A stretch of DNA of 64,000 nucleotides from contig CM057146.1 in the NCBI GenBank assembly GCA_029964075.1, positions 5,909,501 through 5,973,500 of the forward strand. The letters run 5' to 3'. Position numbers and translations under genes: made by a program. Source of the DNA: Patiria pectinifera. Its lineage: Eukaryota > Echinodermata > Asteroidea > Valvatida > Asterinidae. Shown in pieces: positions 1 through 20,154 of the stretch (position 1 is the first letter of the stretch; the number at the start of each line of letters is the position of its first letter). The notes under the pieces are model-generated. The model made no database searches. It was not told the origin of the DNA and was given only the letters and a program-made list of their open reading frames with translations.

Positions 1-2300
1 ATCAATTATTTAAACATTATGAACTATTTAATGTTTGCTGCCTTAGGCTTAAAACACTCACTGCGTGTCACGCTGGCTCACCAGATGTGAAATTTAAAAC
101 TACATGTATATCCAGATAATGTCTGTCTTCTCAATACATGTACTTCAAGCAGAGCTGTGCCTGTGTTTCTACATGTACAATCTTTAACCCACGAGAGACA
201 GGGATAAAATAAATGAGCCTCTTGTTTCAAGTTGACCCTGAAGTCAAGGATATTTCTCAAATTTAAAGGGTAACCAAAAACCCTGGTTGAGAGTTAAAGC
301 GCCAGCCTGGTTTACGCATTTTTATGTAATCTAAACAACTTCATGTTCAAATGTATGTACGTAACGATCAAAATGTTGGTTCTTCCGCAAGTTTATGGTC
401 TTGGTAGTCGGCATTGCATTAGGCCTATGGTGCTCGTTTCAGAAGTGTATTTAAGGTGTTTGTCGCTGATACCTTTTGACCAATCAATTTAGTGACTGCG
501 ATGGTTAGTTTCTTAATACACGTACCTTGAATTTTGGCCCTTCTGGATAACCAAGCACAATCGGCCGGCTGCCATTTCTAAAAGTTCATGCGAAGTCATG
601 TCATGCAGGTACCTGAATATAATACAGAAAATATTTGATTACCAAAGAGCTCAAGCTTTTTTTAAGTAATTTAAATTTCACACGAAACAATTGCATTAAA
701 TGTTAAGAAGAACCGTCCAGTAGCAGTTTTGATATGCGCATAATTATTTTATGCGAATACACACTGGGTACACAGTGTTTATACGTCGGTGAAGGGCAAA
801 ACCTAATTTGATTCATAATTATTTTGATTAAAGATCCGTTGCCTACGCTACTTTCGAGTTTCACCCCGAAAGTTTATTTACTTTTTTTCAACTGCTATTT
901 TCCTGCGAAATACAAGTTATTCATGTTTGAAAGACATCTAACGATAAAAATTATAAAGTTCATTGCATTTTTTCACAACATTGAAGTTAATACCTGCTAG
1001 AAAATTAATCAGCTCTCGCCAGGGAGGTTCACGCAAAATGTGTGGGTTTTTTGGGTTATTTTTAGAGAGCATTGGGCACGCATCTTTTCTGGCGCATGAC
1101 TCGACAAGAATGACTTTGTTAAGGCGGACGTGGTAGTATGAAAATTTTGAGTTTGAAGGATTTGGATATGCATGCATTGGGTTCACGGTCTTGAATTTTA
1201 TAGTATAGATAAATTTCATGAATACATAAATTTAATTAATATAGGTGTCTGGTGAACGTCAGGTAATCACTTAACAAATTTCGACCAAGGTGTATTTTCA
1301 ACACATTTCAAAAGTTAATTTCACCATCTTACAGAGATACATGTAAAGAGGTCAGTGTATGTTGAATTACTTACAGCAGGCTTGAAGAGATGTATGGGGT
1401 GGTTTTCAAAATAATTAGAAACTTCCTCCCTCGAAGACTGCTGAAGTTAAAAGTTTAAACATGCCACATCCTGCAGCCAGTGCTCTCACGTATAGCATAC
1501 CTGTGTACTGCCTACCTGGAGAAAGAAACGATGTTTTTTAAGGTTGAGAAATATATAAAACTAATCAAGTTTGAACACAGTGTAAATATGATGTCCCCGT
1601 GCTCTTCAACCCACATAATGTCTTATTTTCACGAAAAAAACTAGTCTACAAATGACCCTTTTTAGAAAAGGCTTTTATAGTTCGCGTATTTTTCATTGAT
1701 CTTGTAACAGTGCTGACCTGGCCCTGAACCCTACTCCACACACTTTGGTCAAACTCCCATAAATCACACCAAACCCTGGGAGCTATACGGCCCGAAAGCC
1801 AGGATTGAAACTGTATACACTTGTTATGTACAAGCCAACGAAAGCCAGATGACCGTTTATACGTGTACGGTCCTGGTACGTGAACTTTAGGCCTGACCCT
1901 TGAGACTGAAATGCTAATGCGCGTTGCTATTACAACCGTACACTGTGTCTTTGAGCGGGAATTTTATAACGGACTGTTTATGCTCAAATTTGCGCTAGTT
2001 TTAGTTGAGAGAAAATCAAATCAGATCTATAAATTAAGAGATACCCCAGGTAACAATTTCACGGTTGTTGGCTCGGGTATCATGGGTATCTCAATACAAT
2101 ATTGTTACATTTTGATTAATTCATCAATTTGAAAAAAAAAATACAAACATAGGCATATAGTATAGTACACAAAACAAAAGTCTTCTCGATATAATGTATA
2201 CACTTTTGCCATTTTTGCCATTTGCTAAAACAATATATGTTTTATGTAAAATTATAACTATCGAACAAATAACTTTCCAACCTAAAACGTTGTTAAAAAG
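1..2300. other. AT-rich non-coding stretch
   Basis: I see no recognisable protein, RNA gene or complete transposon here. The open frames are short, lack family motifs and show no convincing splice signals. The sequence is AT-rich with a few homopolymer runs. Confidence 0.5.
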
Positions 2301-2302
2301 GT

Positions 2303-2485
2303 CTAACATGTCGCCCATGAATTCGAGTAAATCTGATCCACATGTATAATATTTCCTTGGAATAATACCAAGATTTCATTATCAAATTGAAAACCAGATG
2401 ACTTGAACGTTTCTTTCAGTGTATGATCCTCCAAAACTGTTCGCATTGACGAGCCTCCAATCTCAATTGAGGCACATATTTTCAC
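2303..2485 (-). CDS. Possible small coding exon, unrecognised 60-residue product
   Basis: This minus-strand frame of 60 codons starts MKICASIEIGGSS and has mixed composition with no low-complexity bias. I do not recognise it. Upstream on the same strand are a possible acceptor (TTCTTCAG near 2517), a possible donor (AG|GTAGGA near 2702) and a perfect NRF1-type palindrome at 2872-2883, so a short gene reading away from ALKBH5 with a 5' UTR intron is conceivable. No polyadenylation signal is obvious after the stop. A chance frame is about as likely. Confidence 0.2.
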   Translation of the reverse strand: MKICASIEIGGSSMRTVLEDHTLKETFKSSGFQFDNEILVLFQGNIIHVDQIYSNSWATC

Positions 2486-2871
2486 TCTTAATTAATCTAC
2501 ATTTATTCTGATCGAGTCTGAAGAACATTTTCAACATTTATTAAAACTTGAAAACAAAGATGATAGGCATAGGAAAATCTTCATTTTTTGACAGCGACTT
2601 TGTTCGAAAAGTTGTTTTACTTTAATTTGATCCTTTCATCAGATTTTTAGACAATGTGTTCGACACAAGACTGAAGTCAAGATACAGAAAATTTTATTCC
2701 TACCTTCTAAGAAATGCTGTAGTGAAAATAACTTGCTTGGCGACCTTACTTCACATCAACTGGACGGCGAGTCGGCGACCGTTATAGTGTGCTGCTGCTC
2801 GATTGCTGACTCGACTGAGCAGAGCAATTCAAATGAGCTATCACGCGGTCTGGACGTGGAATTTCTGCTGA

Positions 2872-2883
2872 TGCGCATGCGCC
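2872..2883. promoter_or_regulatory. NRF1-type palindrome
   Basis: TGCGCATGCGCC matches the NRF1 consensus (YGCGCATGCGCR) closely. NRF1 sites typically mark TATA-less housekeeping promoters. It sits 2 kb upstream of the ALKBH5 start codon and about 390 bp upstream of the minus-strand frame at 2303-2485. Only the motif is seen; promoter use is inferred. Confidence 0.35.
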
Positions 2884-3279
2884 ATGGTAATATTTTCTTT
2901 GAGAACGGGAATCATATTTCTAGTTACGTTGGTGTGTGCAATAAAGTACATGTGTATACACATTTAGTACATGTATTCAACAATGAATAAAAGCGGGAAA
3001 CAGTCGCGCTTTGACCACGATCTCATCCATCTTAGACCATTAGAAAAATATCTGGAAACATTATATTCCTACTACGACAAAACAAACATGATGATGTTCG
3101 AAATTTCATGAGTTACATCATTAATGCAAGGCGGCATCCAAATGTTAATTATTATCAAATAAAACATCATTAATTAAAACATATTATGTTCACTTCACAT
3201 TCAGTAAATCGTAATCACAATGTTTTTGTCAATACCACAACAGCATGGATCGTAACGCATAGCATAATTGCAATTTAAA

Positions 3280-4020
3280 TTCAGTGTCAAAACACCTTAT
3301 AAAACGTTACAGCAACGTGAGCTCTCAACATAACAGCCACGCTGTGAAAATACCAAACTGCAATGTCACGACAACATGATATTTACAACTTAACAACAAC
3401 ATCATGATGAGACTTTTATGCAACGTCATCATAACGTCATGAACACAGCAACGTGGTGTAAATTGTTATCTACAACGTCATGACAACGTGAGAATAACAA
3501 CATACCAACAACGTTGTGAAAGTACCCACGTACAATGTTACAACAACGTCATGATTTTTACATCACCGCAACGTTTTGAAATACTAAACTACAACGTCGT
3601 GACAATGTGATTTTCACAACTGAAAAAAAACGTTATAAAATAACGTAGATGGAACGTTAACTCAACGTCATGATTATAACCTCACAGCAACGTTGTAAAC
3701 ATTCTAAATTACAACGTTCTGACAACGTAACATTGACAACTTAAAAGCAACGTCATGAAAACACCTACATTTAACGTAACCACAACGTCATATTTATTAC
3801 TTTATTACAACGATTGTGAAACGACCACCATACAACGTCAATACAATGTCATATGATGACTTTCGTACAACGTTGTACAGATTACCAATATACAACATTT
3901 TTACAACCAACAATTATACAGTCAAACGTTGTGTCAACGTTGCTTGAATGTCATCGTGACACGTTACCAAATTACAACATTTTCACAACTTTGCACAACG
4001 TTGTGGCAACGTGATGTGTT
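3280..4020. repeat. Degenerate tandem array, period about 60 bp
   Basis: The phrase CAACGTTGTGAAA and its variants recurs near 3509, 3569, 3627, 3686, 3745, 3807 and 3866, a spacing of 58-62 bp. Each period also carries ACAACGTCATGACAACGTGA-like sequence, so AACGTT and ACGTCA words recur throughout. The array starts more diverged on the left and ends sharply near 4020. Confidence 0.8.
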
Positions 4021-4027
4021 AGCTGGG

Positions 4028-4100
4028 TAGGCGCTACAGGCGAAAAATCAAAGTGCGCCACGTTGGGGGCCGCGCCACGTTAGGGTACATCAACAATATA
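4028..4100. repeat. Terminal fragment of the GCGCCACGTTAGGG repeat family
   Basis: The segment GGCGCTACAGGCGAAAAATC plus two GCGCCACGTT words matches, in inverted orientation, the left end of the element at 46649-47252. It abuts the 60-bp array, so the array may have been part of or next to a copy of that family. Confidence 0.6.
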
Positions 4101-4224
4101 TTCTCAATTTATCATTTTTTCGAGCGTGAGCAGGGGAGCATTTGCCTTAACAACCCCCCCCCCCCATCAAATTAACAGAAATATGGCTTCGCACCTCTTT
4201 TTCCTTCCCCCCCCCCTTTTTTTT

Positions 4225-4440
4225 TTGTCGGGAGGGGGTGGGGGGAGGCAATTCTGTCAAATTATCTGTCAAACTCGTTTTTTTAACAAACAATCTGTCA
4301 AAGTTAGCCGAAAATCGGCTAAAACGGTCACCACGATTATGGGATTGTCACGACACGATTCGTTTCCCTTTACAAAATCGAGGAGTTTTTTACAATGTCT
4401 GTCACACTTGTGTTGGATTTTCTTTGACACAATGAATTAA
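4225..4440. repeat. Dispersed repeat with AGCCGAAAATCGGCT palindrome
   Basis: CTGTCAAA words followed by AGCCGAAAATCGGCT and a following ACGGTCAC recur at 7255-7330 and, inverted, at 21525-21610. The open frames across it are repeat-derived and include poly-C and poly-T tracts. Confidence 0.6.
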
Positions 4441-4835
4441 TGTTTTTTTGTACAGTAATTTACATTGTGTTTATAAGATTAATGCGATATTAAATGAACA
4501 CTGGGTCAACTGCGGTCAACCTTTGGACGTGGAAAAAGGAACCAGACTAATGTACAGATGCGAACGATAACAAATTCTCGACCGCACATTAATAAGTGTA
4601 TCGAGGTCTGGGAACCCGTCAGCGACTGCGTTAGATTGTCTGGTTTCAGTCTCGTCCTAGAATGTTCGCCCGCCAGATTCTTACAGAGGTAAATAAGGTA
4701 CACCAGACTACCTTAATTCATGCGTAACTTGACTGAGGAAACTGTGGCGTCTGAGTTGAACTAGTTTAATACACACATATGGAAACGTGCTCTTCACTTT
4801 TAAAGTTTTCTTTGAAAACTTAAGTTTTCACTTGA

Positions 4836-12664
<7,829 letters not shown>

Positions 12665-12974
12665 GTTTTTTTGGAAATAGACAGCTCCGCTATGCCCCAC
12701 CTCATGGTGTTTTTAGCAATCACAGCCGTTATTTATGTCCAACATGCATGCAAAATTAGTAGACATGTGTGCATGCATGTATGATGCACACGCCTTATGC
12801 ATACAGTGTGCCATTGAAGAGGCACATGTTTCCCACTTGTCTTGGTGTAAGGCGTTCTTAGCTGGGCAGTGCACAATAGATGGGAGCAGCATTCATTCAT
12901 GAACCTGTCTTGGACGACGAATTATGTCGACGCAAAGAATGTCTTAGGAATTTCGCATTGCAACAGGGCGTGAC
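12665..12974 (+). other. Probable ALKBH5 3' UTR start
   Basis: Non-coding sequence after the ALKBH5 stop with CATGCATG repeats near 12740-12785. I could not place the polyadenylation site; no clear AATAAA occurs before the next MITE. Confidence 0.4.
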
Positions 12975-13333
12975 TTAACCCTAACCACCCCAACTCCATC
13001 AAAATCCATCCCCCCCCCTCCCACCCCCATTTTGGTGGATTTTGGGGGAATTGGTCCAGAAGGCCTGGCGTGACTAAATATTGATGGAGAATGATGAACT
13101 TGGGCCTAATAGGCTGAAGCAGTGCTAGGGCCTAGGGGTATCCGACTGATTTGCCTAGCTTCCTATACTGCTGTTGTAAAAGCCATGTGTAGCAAGTCCA
13201 TGAATATCAACCAGTGCGTCAGTGGTGCATTCCATTACATCATGTACAGTTTTGTATTGGAAGCACAGTGATTGATGGATTTTGATGGAATTTGTCCAGT
13301 TCCTGGTAAAAGACGCTAGGGAGTTAGGGTTAA
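12975..13333. mobile_element. TTAA MITE with telomere-like ends (copy 1)
   Basis: The left end TTAACCCTAACCACCCC and right end GGGAGTTAGGGTTAA are inverted, bounded by TTAA as expected for Kolobok/piggyBac-type insertion. The interior contains repeated TCCATCAAAATCCATC and its complement. Confidence 0.7.
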
Positions 13334-13862
13334 TATGCAAAATAGCAGCATGTGCACATTGGTGGTAACAAAAGAGTTGTTCTGAAAAACCATTAGTCGG
13401 GTGATGTACCAGTACACGTGCAATCGATGGCACTAGTCGCTAACTGGTCGTCCAAACTGAAGCTCGAAGTTTCCCCCGAGCAGAAATACGAAATCCCCAA
13501 GACGTCTTTGTGCGCTGTTTATGTAGGTATGTGCATGTTAAGGGCGCCCGCTTCCGTGAATCGCTGCATAGTCCAATAACCCGTGCGCGCTGAAACATCG
13601 CACCGCTTAGGACGTCTTGGTATCAAGACTAGTTGCCCACGTGAACGCAGTGGGCAGAGTCTTCTGGATCAGTCTATCTTGCTTGCATTCACCACCAAAC
13701 AGAAAACAGTGATGAATTACAATATCTTTTACAAAACATTGCGAAAGGAAAAACACGGCACTCAGGGTAAATTTCAAGTGCAATCATTGTGTTCATACAG
13801 TAGTCTTGACCCTGGGTCATCGGTTATACAATCTATCCAATGAGAACCCAAAGAAATAGACT

Positions 13863-14422
13863 AATCCATTAAGCCCCGCCCACTGCATGCGGGGCGAAAC
13901 AACACATGCGCCCCTCCCATGCCACAGTGCATGTTCCTGCTGCACTTATCATATACTTCGGACATTAACCCTAACCTTCCCAAATCCTCCAAAATCCTCT
14001 TTGCAAAATGGAGGATTTTGCAGGATTGAGGCTATATGGCAAAAATGTATGGCTGATTTTGGAGGATGCACTGTGTCAAGGTCTTGGGCCGGACCTTGTG
14101 TTGTTTATGCTCAGCCGTGCATAAATTTAGGCCTAGATTATACTTGAAATCCTCCGCACTGCTCCAGGATGTCACTGGCTCTGCCTCAACATAATGACAG
14201 TGATTGCTGGAGGATTTTGCAGGATTGAGGCAGTGGTCACCCCTCCAAGGAACACATTCAAGAAATAATGGATGATTTTGGAGGATTGAGGCCGTATGCA
14301 AATTTTACATGGAGGCAGTTGGAGGATTTTCCAGGATTGAGATTTGAGCAAAAAAATGCCCTGGGAGTTAGGGTTAAAAAAGGGCTGTGATTGTTCAAAG
14401 CGTAATGGGGCGGGGCTTGATA
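13863..14422. mobile_element. Nested MITEs: AAGCCCCGCCC ends outside, TTAACCCTAAC ends inside
   Basis: The outer ends (ATTAAGCCCCGCCC near 13869 and GGGGCGGGGCTTGAT near 14407) are inverted. Inside, 13975-14377 has TTAACCCTAACCTTCCC and GGGAGTTAGGGTTAA ends and several copies of GGAGGATTTTGCAGGATTGA in both orientations. Confidence 0.65.
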
Positions 14423-14511
14423 GCTCAGTCTTTTAAACATCACCAGTATCCATTGATTGGGTGTTGGGCTCAAACAAAAATAAGAGTCACAGGGAAATTG
14501 TTTGGTTGAAC

Positions 14512-15072
14512 TTAAAGGTAGAGTATATCATTTGTCATTTATGCATTATTTTTCATTTGAAGCAGCAAAAGTGCCCAAAATCTAAAGAAGGGTGCTTAAC
14601 AACTAACCTGATGAAGTTTTAGCTCAGTGAATGCTGTATATTTCGAGAAAACAATATTCTAGGATCTTGATTTTAATTCAAAAGTCTCAATTCAAAAGTT
14701 GCATTGTGCCCGATATCAGCATCTGGGACACATTCTCTTTCAGCTGATTGCAGCTTCGCGATGTCACGCACTGACACCGATGAATCAAAGCCACCGCACG
14801 CACGCGTGCGCCATGTCAACGGTTGCACGCACTCATTCATGGCCTCGCCGAATTAAAAAACGAAGTACTAACGGAAATTCCAAAAATGTGTCTTCAGATG
14901 CATCCCAGGAAAGGGCCTCCTTTTATTGTTTTCTTCAAAATGACAGCATGCCAGAAAGGATAATTTCACAGAGAGTTTAGTGCCTCTACCATCTTTAAAC
15001 CAAATATGCTTTTCAACAATAATTTTGTCAATTACTTTTTGGATAACTGCAAATGATGTACTCTACCTTTAA
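14512..15072. mobile_element. TTAA MITE, ends TTAAAGGTAGAGTA
   Basis: TTAAAGGTAGAGTATATCA at the left and GATGTACTCTACCTTTAA at the right are inverted and bounded by TTAA (561 bp). Related sequence, including GATAATTTCACAGAG-like words, recurs in ST8Sia intron 5. Confidence 0.75.
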
Positions 15073-16200
15073 CGAGATGAGCATCAAATGAAGCCCCCAA
15101 AAGGAACTTAATGTAAATATTTCATTGTTATGTAGAAAAAAGCAAAGCATTTTCCAAAAATTTCCATTTAAGTCATGAATTATTTCCTCCTTTTTACTCC
15201 TTTTATTTTTTCGTGTATATTCATTCTAAGGAGTAATGAAAAATTGGGAGGAAAATTACAAAAGAGAAGAGAAAGTCTTGTGCCACCAGAAATTTCCTTT
15301 TTTCTTTCTTCTTTTTCCCCCCACTACTCAGTTGCATGTTACGACCAATTTGTAAGCACATTCTAGGATGGAAAAGGCATATAGACGCTGCCTATATTAA
15401 ACATTATGCTAAGGATATACAAGAGCAGTATAATTTTATTGTGGTCTAGCCTAATAGTTGGAAAGAAACATTTACAGTTTATGAGATATGCAGAGTGCAT
15501 AAAATTATTGAACACGCAGATGGTGTTCCATATAGTTTGTGCGCTTACATGTATGAGATGCACCATACTTTAGCTGGCTTGAGTATTAAGCCCATAGAGC
15601 TATTTTCTATTACTAGAGCGCTGACTCCTCATTTTTGTGTGCAGAGACGCTTTGAAGCCGCTCTGGGCGCAGACATTTTGAATTTATGTGCGTGTTTGTA
15701 GAATGCAATCAAAATAGATGGATTGAATTTTAAAAGTGTACTCTAAATGCAACGTGCAAGTAGAAGATACGCAAACAACTGAAGCGTGTCATGACAGTTA
15801 AAAAAAACGTCACGGCGAAAAGCATTTGCAGCGGAGGGACGCGCACACGTTGCACTGTTTGCGTAGAGCAAAGTGAAACGCTCATTTGCTGATCGTGCGT
15901 TTCGGTTTTGGGCGTATCGGCTTCGACGCACCGGTATGGAATACAAACGCAGATATGCAAATAGCCATACAAAAGCTGTACAAAATTTTGAGTTTTCCAT
16001 AGGTTTGTGCACAAACATGGATGCGCCCATCAGGCATTACTTTGTACATCGAGTTAGCACTCTAGTAATTTGATATAGCTCTATGATTAAGCCACAATCA
16101 CCATCTACATGTACACTAACTGCACAAAGCACCAGTCACATGGGCAGTGCTAGGTCTCCTGTGATGGCAGAAGCATTGTGCCAGCCATTGTAATGAAGTG
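15073..16200. other. No gene recognised
   Basis: AT-rich up to about 15700, then of mixed composition. Several open frames of 60-95 codons exist, but they overlap on both strands without motifs or convincing splice sites. Confidence 0.45.
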
Positions 16201-16212
16201 TTTGTTTCGTTC

Positions 16213-16380
16213 AAATAGCTGGCTCAGTGGTTCAGCCATCACTGGGGGCCACAGTGAGTGTACTTCGATTCTGTACCCGCATTGGTTGCACACAAAGCAA
16301 AACACAAGTTAAAGGTCTCTTCTGCCAGTAGCTGATATTAATCAAAAGAGGGCGCTCTCACAGTGTTGTAGTTGGGGGCC
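16213..16380 (+). repeat. tRNA-derived SINE-like head
   Basis: TGGCTCAGTGG at 16220-16230 is a perfect box A, and TACTTCGATTCT near 16261 is a box B with one or two mismatches. The tRNA stems are not intact and the unit runs into unrelated sequence ending in AGAGGGCGCTCTC. Best read as a SINE fragment. Confidence 0.4.
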
Positions 16381-16999
16381 ATCACCACAGACATATCATA
16401 AAACCTAGACACCACATTAACTCCTTTCACATTGTAAATTCTTTGAGCAAAACGGGCTGCGTCACGCGGCCTAGCGCGATGCGCGAATTATCATGTGGCT
16501 TCAATTTACGCGCATACTTTATACGTATACTACGTATGCTCAGGCCAGCGCCAATTGATGCACTTGTGCACCACTTAGTTTTTTGTTTCCCGCATGCGTA
16601 CGGGACCAAAAGATTCCAAATAACGCTTGCAGTGAGACCGCCCTCTTGCGCGATGCGACGCGTTCGCGTAATACGCGTAGCATTTTGCTCACAGGCGCAG
16701 TAGCAAATGTCGTGTGTAGGTTTTGTTATATGTCTATGGCCATCACAAGTCCATCAAAAGCTTTCCTTTGAGTTTGAGATTGGTCATTCCCTGTTGGTTG
16801 TGACTAGGGCTGTGCATGCGAACTGGGTACCCAGGTACCCAGGTGTCCGAGTACCCGACTGCTAATGTCAGGAACTGGTTCCAGATTATGGAATGGAGTA
16901 CCCGTAACCAAATTCACAAACATACTTAGTAATTTCTCAGACAATGAAAAAGACAGGTTTTGAATGTCATTTGTAGGGAATTGTCAAAATGAAAACCAG

Positions 17000-18162
17000 G
17001 CTACATGTACATGGCAAAACAAAACAGATTCACGTTTGTGACGCATGCGAACACGCAATTGACATAAAAAAACACCATATTGACAAAAAGAAAAGCAAAG
17101 GGCAAACTGATACTCGAACATGTAGGCCTATGCTTACAAAACTACTGACTGGAAAAAAAAATCACAATTTCAAATGTCCCGCGCTGTGAATTTGTGGACC
17201 ATCTCCCACAATGCACTGGGAAAAATGAACTCTCCGTGGCAAACTCTTTGGGCGCACTGCATTGTGAATTGCCCGAATTGATTCCTCATTTAGTTTATCA
17301 ACCAAATACAATTAACTTTGATTTTCTTTTTGAAGGGGGTGTAATTTGTTCCCTTACATCGTTTCCATGAGAAAAAAAATCAATAAAAATGTAAAAAAGA
17401 CAAATGTACAGTGTTCTTAGAATCTGAGGGGTTTGAAAGAACCGCCTTTTAAGTATAATATCACAAGTTACATGTAGTTATTCTCTATTTTTTATCAGAT
17501 ATCACATAGACTAACAGTTTACACATTGTTCGGATCATTTGTTTAACTTGGATTAAACTTGCATGTTTTGCATTAATTGGACTTTGCATTGTTATAATGT
17601 TAATTAATTTATGATTGTAATCACTTGTACATATTTTCCATATTTGCATATAAACCTGTACATTATTCAACTGATTATGAAGATTTGTTTTTCTTTTTTT
17701 GGAAATATATACAAGGAAATTACTTAACATATTCTGAACATCAATATTTTGTTTTCGAAATGTTGACATGAATGTGGACATTTGGTTGGAGTGTTGTTGC
17801 TGTCAGTTTACACTTCATGGTGTGATTATTTACAGTGTTGGTATCAATTTTGTTTATGGTTTGTAATTTCACTTCAATGAAAACAAAATTCATGTAACAT
17901 GTAAATCTGTAAGAAAAAGAAGTTGAGATCAAAGTCCGGCCCTGCTTTGAAACTATATTATAGTGTACATGTAAATAGATACATTTCAACAGAAATAGGG
18001 ATTATTTTTGCATGTCTTGTATTAACTAAGTTTAGGACCTGTCGTGCGGAGTCAAGGCTGGGTTTTTGTTAAATTGGCACCGAGTTATGCAACTTCTTAA
18101 CATAACGTGTGTAGTCTGTTGGGCATTGCATATGTATTTAAGCTTCTGGATATCAAAACATC
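17000..18162. other. AT-rich stretch, no gene recognised
   Basis: Long AT-rich sequence with few recognisable repeats; AATAAA occurs at 17381. It could include distal UTR sequence but nothing proves it. Confidence 0.4.
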
Positions 18163-18511
18163 TTAACCCTCGTTTTGTTTGATCAGTCAGAGACAGTCAA
18201 ATATTCAGTCCTGTTCCCCTGCCAAACCTTTTTACACAGGCAAGTCACCAACAGTCAGATCACATTTCAATATGCACTGTGACAGTCAAATTCCATCAAC
18301 TGAAAAAAAAAGCAGGTAACTGATAGGCACAGCTGGTTCATCAATCACCTACAGTCAAAGCATATATATATCCGGTTTCATAACAATCACAGCCAGTCAA
18401 TCCTGCTCTATGAAGGCAGGGAGCACTCAACTGTTATAGAAACAGTCACTTGATTTATTTTGACTGCTGGGCAGGCCTTGTTGAAATTGCCAGCCAGAGA
18501 GGAAGGGTTAA
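18163..18511. mobile_element. TTAA MITE rich in ACAGTCA words
   Basis: The ends TTAACCCTCG and GAAGGGTTAA are inverted, bounded by TTAA. The interior repeats CAGTCA many times. Part of its right half (TATCCGGTTTCAT through GACTGCTGGGCAGGCC) is duplicated directly downstream at 18556-18640. Confidence 0.6.
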
Positions 18512-19234
18512 ATGAAACATTGCTGATGTCACAAAATTAGCAGTGAAAGCGTTGCTATATCCGGTTTCATTAAAATCAATATGCAAACGGTCACTTGATT
18601 TATTTTGACTGCTGGGCTGGCCTTGTTGAAATTGCCAGTAATTGCTGATGTCACAAAATTAGCTTTGATTTCTCATTCATTTTTTTTTTTTTGGGGGGGG
18701 GTCTGTTCTGTTGTGGTACCTGTAAGGGTGGGGTTCTGTTGAGAACTGGACTTGATTTCGAGTCTGTATTTGATGAGGGTTTTGTTCATGTTGGCACTGC
18801 TTGGCTGTGTTAGCCAAATATGAACATGACATGTATGTATGTAGCACGCATCAGGGGTTATCAAACACAATAGCGTTGTTGCATGGGAAACCATTGTATA
18901 AGTTTGGGGGGGGAAAATGGTTGGAACCTGACATGTGTAATTGTGAACAACTGGGGTCATAGTACATGTACATGTTTATCATAAATACCATTGGGAAAAC
19001 ATCGTTCTTGGTTGAGTTCTAGAAGCATCTGAAAATGAGTCGCATTTTTATTATCATTTATATTCCTGTTATTGTAACAAAGTATGTTGTTTTGTTCACT
19101 GTGAGAGTGGAGAATGGGTATTCCACCAATAGAATGCCAGTGTCGAGTGGGTATTTAGTCATTCCTTTCATAAAATACGCTCCCAAATTTTGCACAATTT
19201 TGATCACTTATAATGTTCAGCACCGTATAGCCGA

Positions 19235-20154
19235 GGGGCCATATTCATGAAACCTTACTAACTTAGCAGCCAACTAGGCCTTAGTAGGATACTAAAATGC
19301 CTAGTAGTCTACTATGGAGTTGACAACTAGATTGTTATTCGTGAAACCTTACTAAGAACCTTGCTAACTAGTTACATACTAGGAGAATTTAGTTGCATAT
19401 GTGAGTAACTAGAATTGGCTACTTTTTGGTTGAATAGGCATGTGTGGAATGTAATGACAACAGATACAATAGTGTGAGGTGTGTTAGGCTAATCCATGTC
19501 GAGCATTTGCGTGGTTTAGCACACACAAAAATTACCAAGGCCTATAGTTATGTTGTATAGTGTACTGCGTCTGCATGTGAGTGAATCAACATCAAATCCT
19601 CTAGCATGAATTACATATAAAGCTAGGTTATCAGACATGGGTACAAAAATGGCAAGGAATTAAGGCAAATTATTCTCAAAAAGAGAACTCTTTATGGCAG
19701 ACAAGTATGAGGAGTTAAAAGATATATTTGATGCTAAGCATAAGGATGCAAACACTAACAAGAAAAAGAAAGATGCATGGGCAGCTATTCTCATCTAACA
19801 CCGTCCAAGATTTTTACAGCTTGAAAGATCATTGGATATTTAAAACTTAGATTATCCAAATTAAAAGTTGAGTCAAGAGAATGCCTGTCAAGTATGAGAA
19901 TTAAGTCCAAGAAGGCAACCGGAGGGGGAAAGCCACCTAAAGAGCCAAGTCTGACACAACAGAAAATGAGACAGTTGCTTACTAGTGACTTAGAGTTGCC
20001 CTGGATCAACACTAACTTTAGTAAAAAATTTAGAATTTAACTTACGCTAGTAATGTTTCATGACTATCAATTAGTTACCAACTAGGCTTTGTAAACAATT
20101 ACATGCCTTTTTAGTAACCAGCTAGGCTTGGTAAGGTTTCATGAATATGTCCCC
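19235..20154 (+). mobile_element. Harbinger-like DNA transposon, degenerate
   Basis: The ends GGGGCCATATTCATGAAACC and GGTTTCATGAATATGTCCCC are inverted, followed on both sides by CTAACTTAG/ACTAGGC-type subterminal words. It carries the remains of a Myb/SANT-like gene. A second, partial copy of its left subterminal region lies at 35580-35765. Confidence 0.75.
19667..20040 (+). pseudogene. Broken Myb/SANT-like DNA-binding gene of a Harbinger element
   Basis: The frame shifts twice. Visible segments are NYSQKENSL, then MADKYEELKDIFDAKHKDAN and NKKKKDAWAAI, then LRLSKLKVES and KKATGGGKPPKEPSLTQQ. This order (acidic helix, KKDAW, GGG.PPKEPS.T tail) is that of the Myb/SANT-like protein that accompanies the Harbinger transposase. 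Stops and frameshifts make it non-functional. The family call rests on recognised motifs only. Confidence 0.7.
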
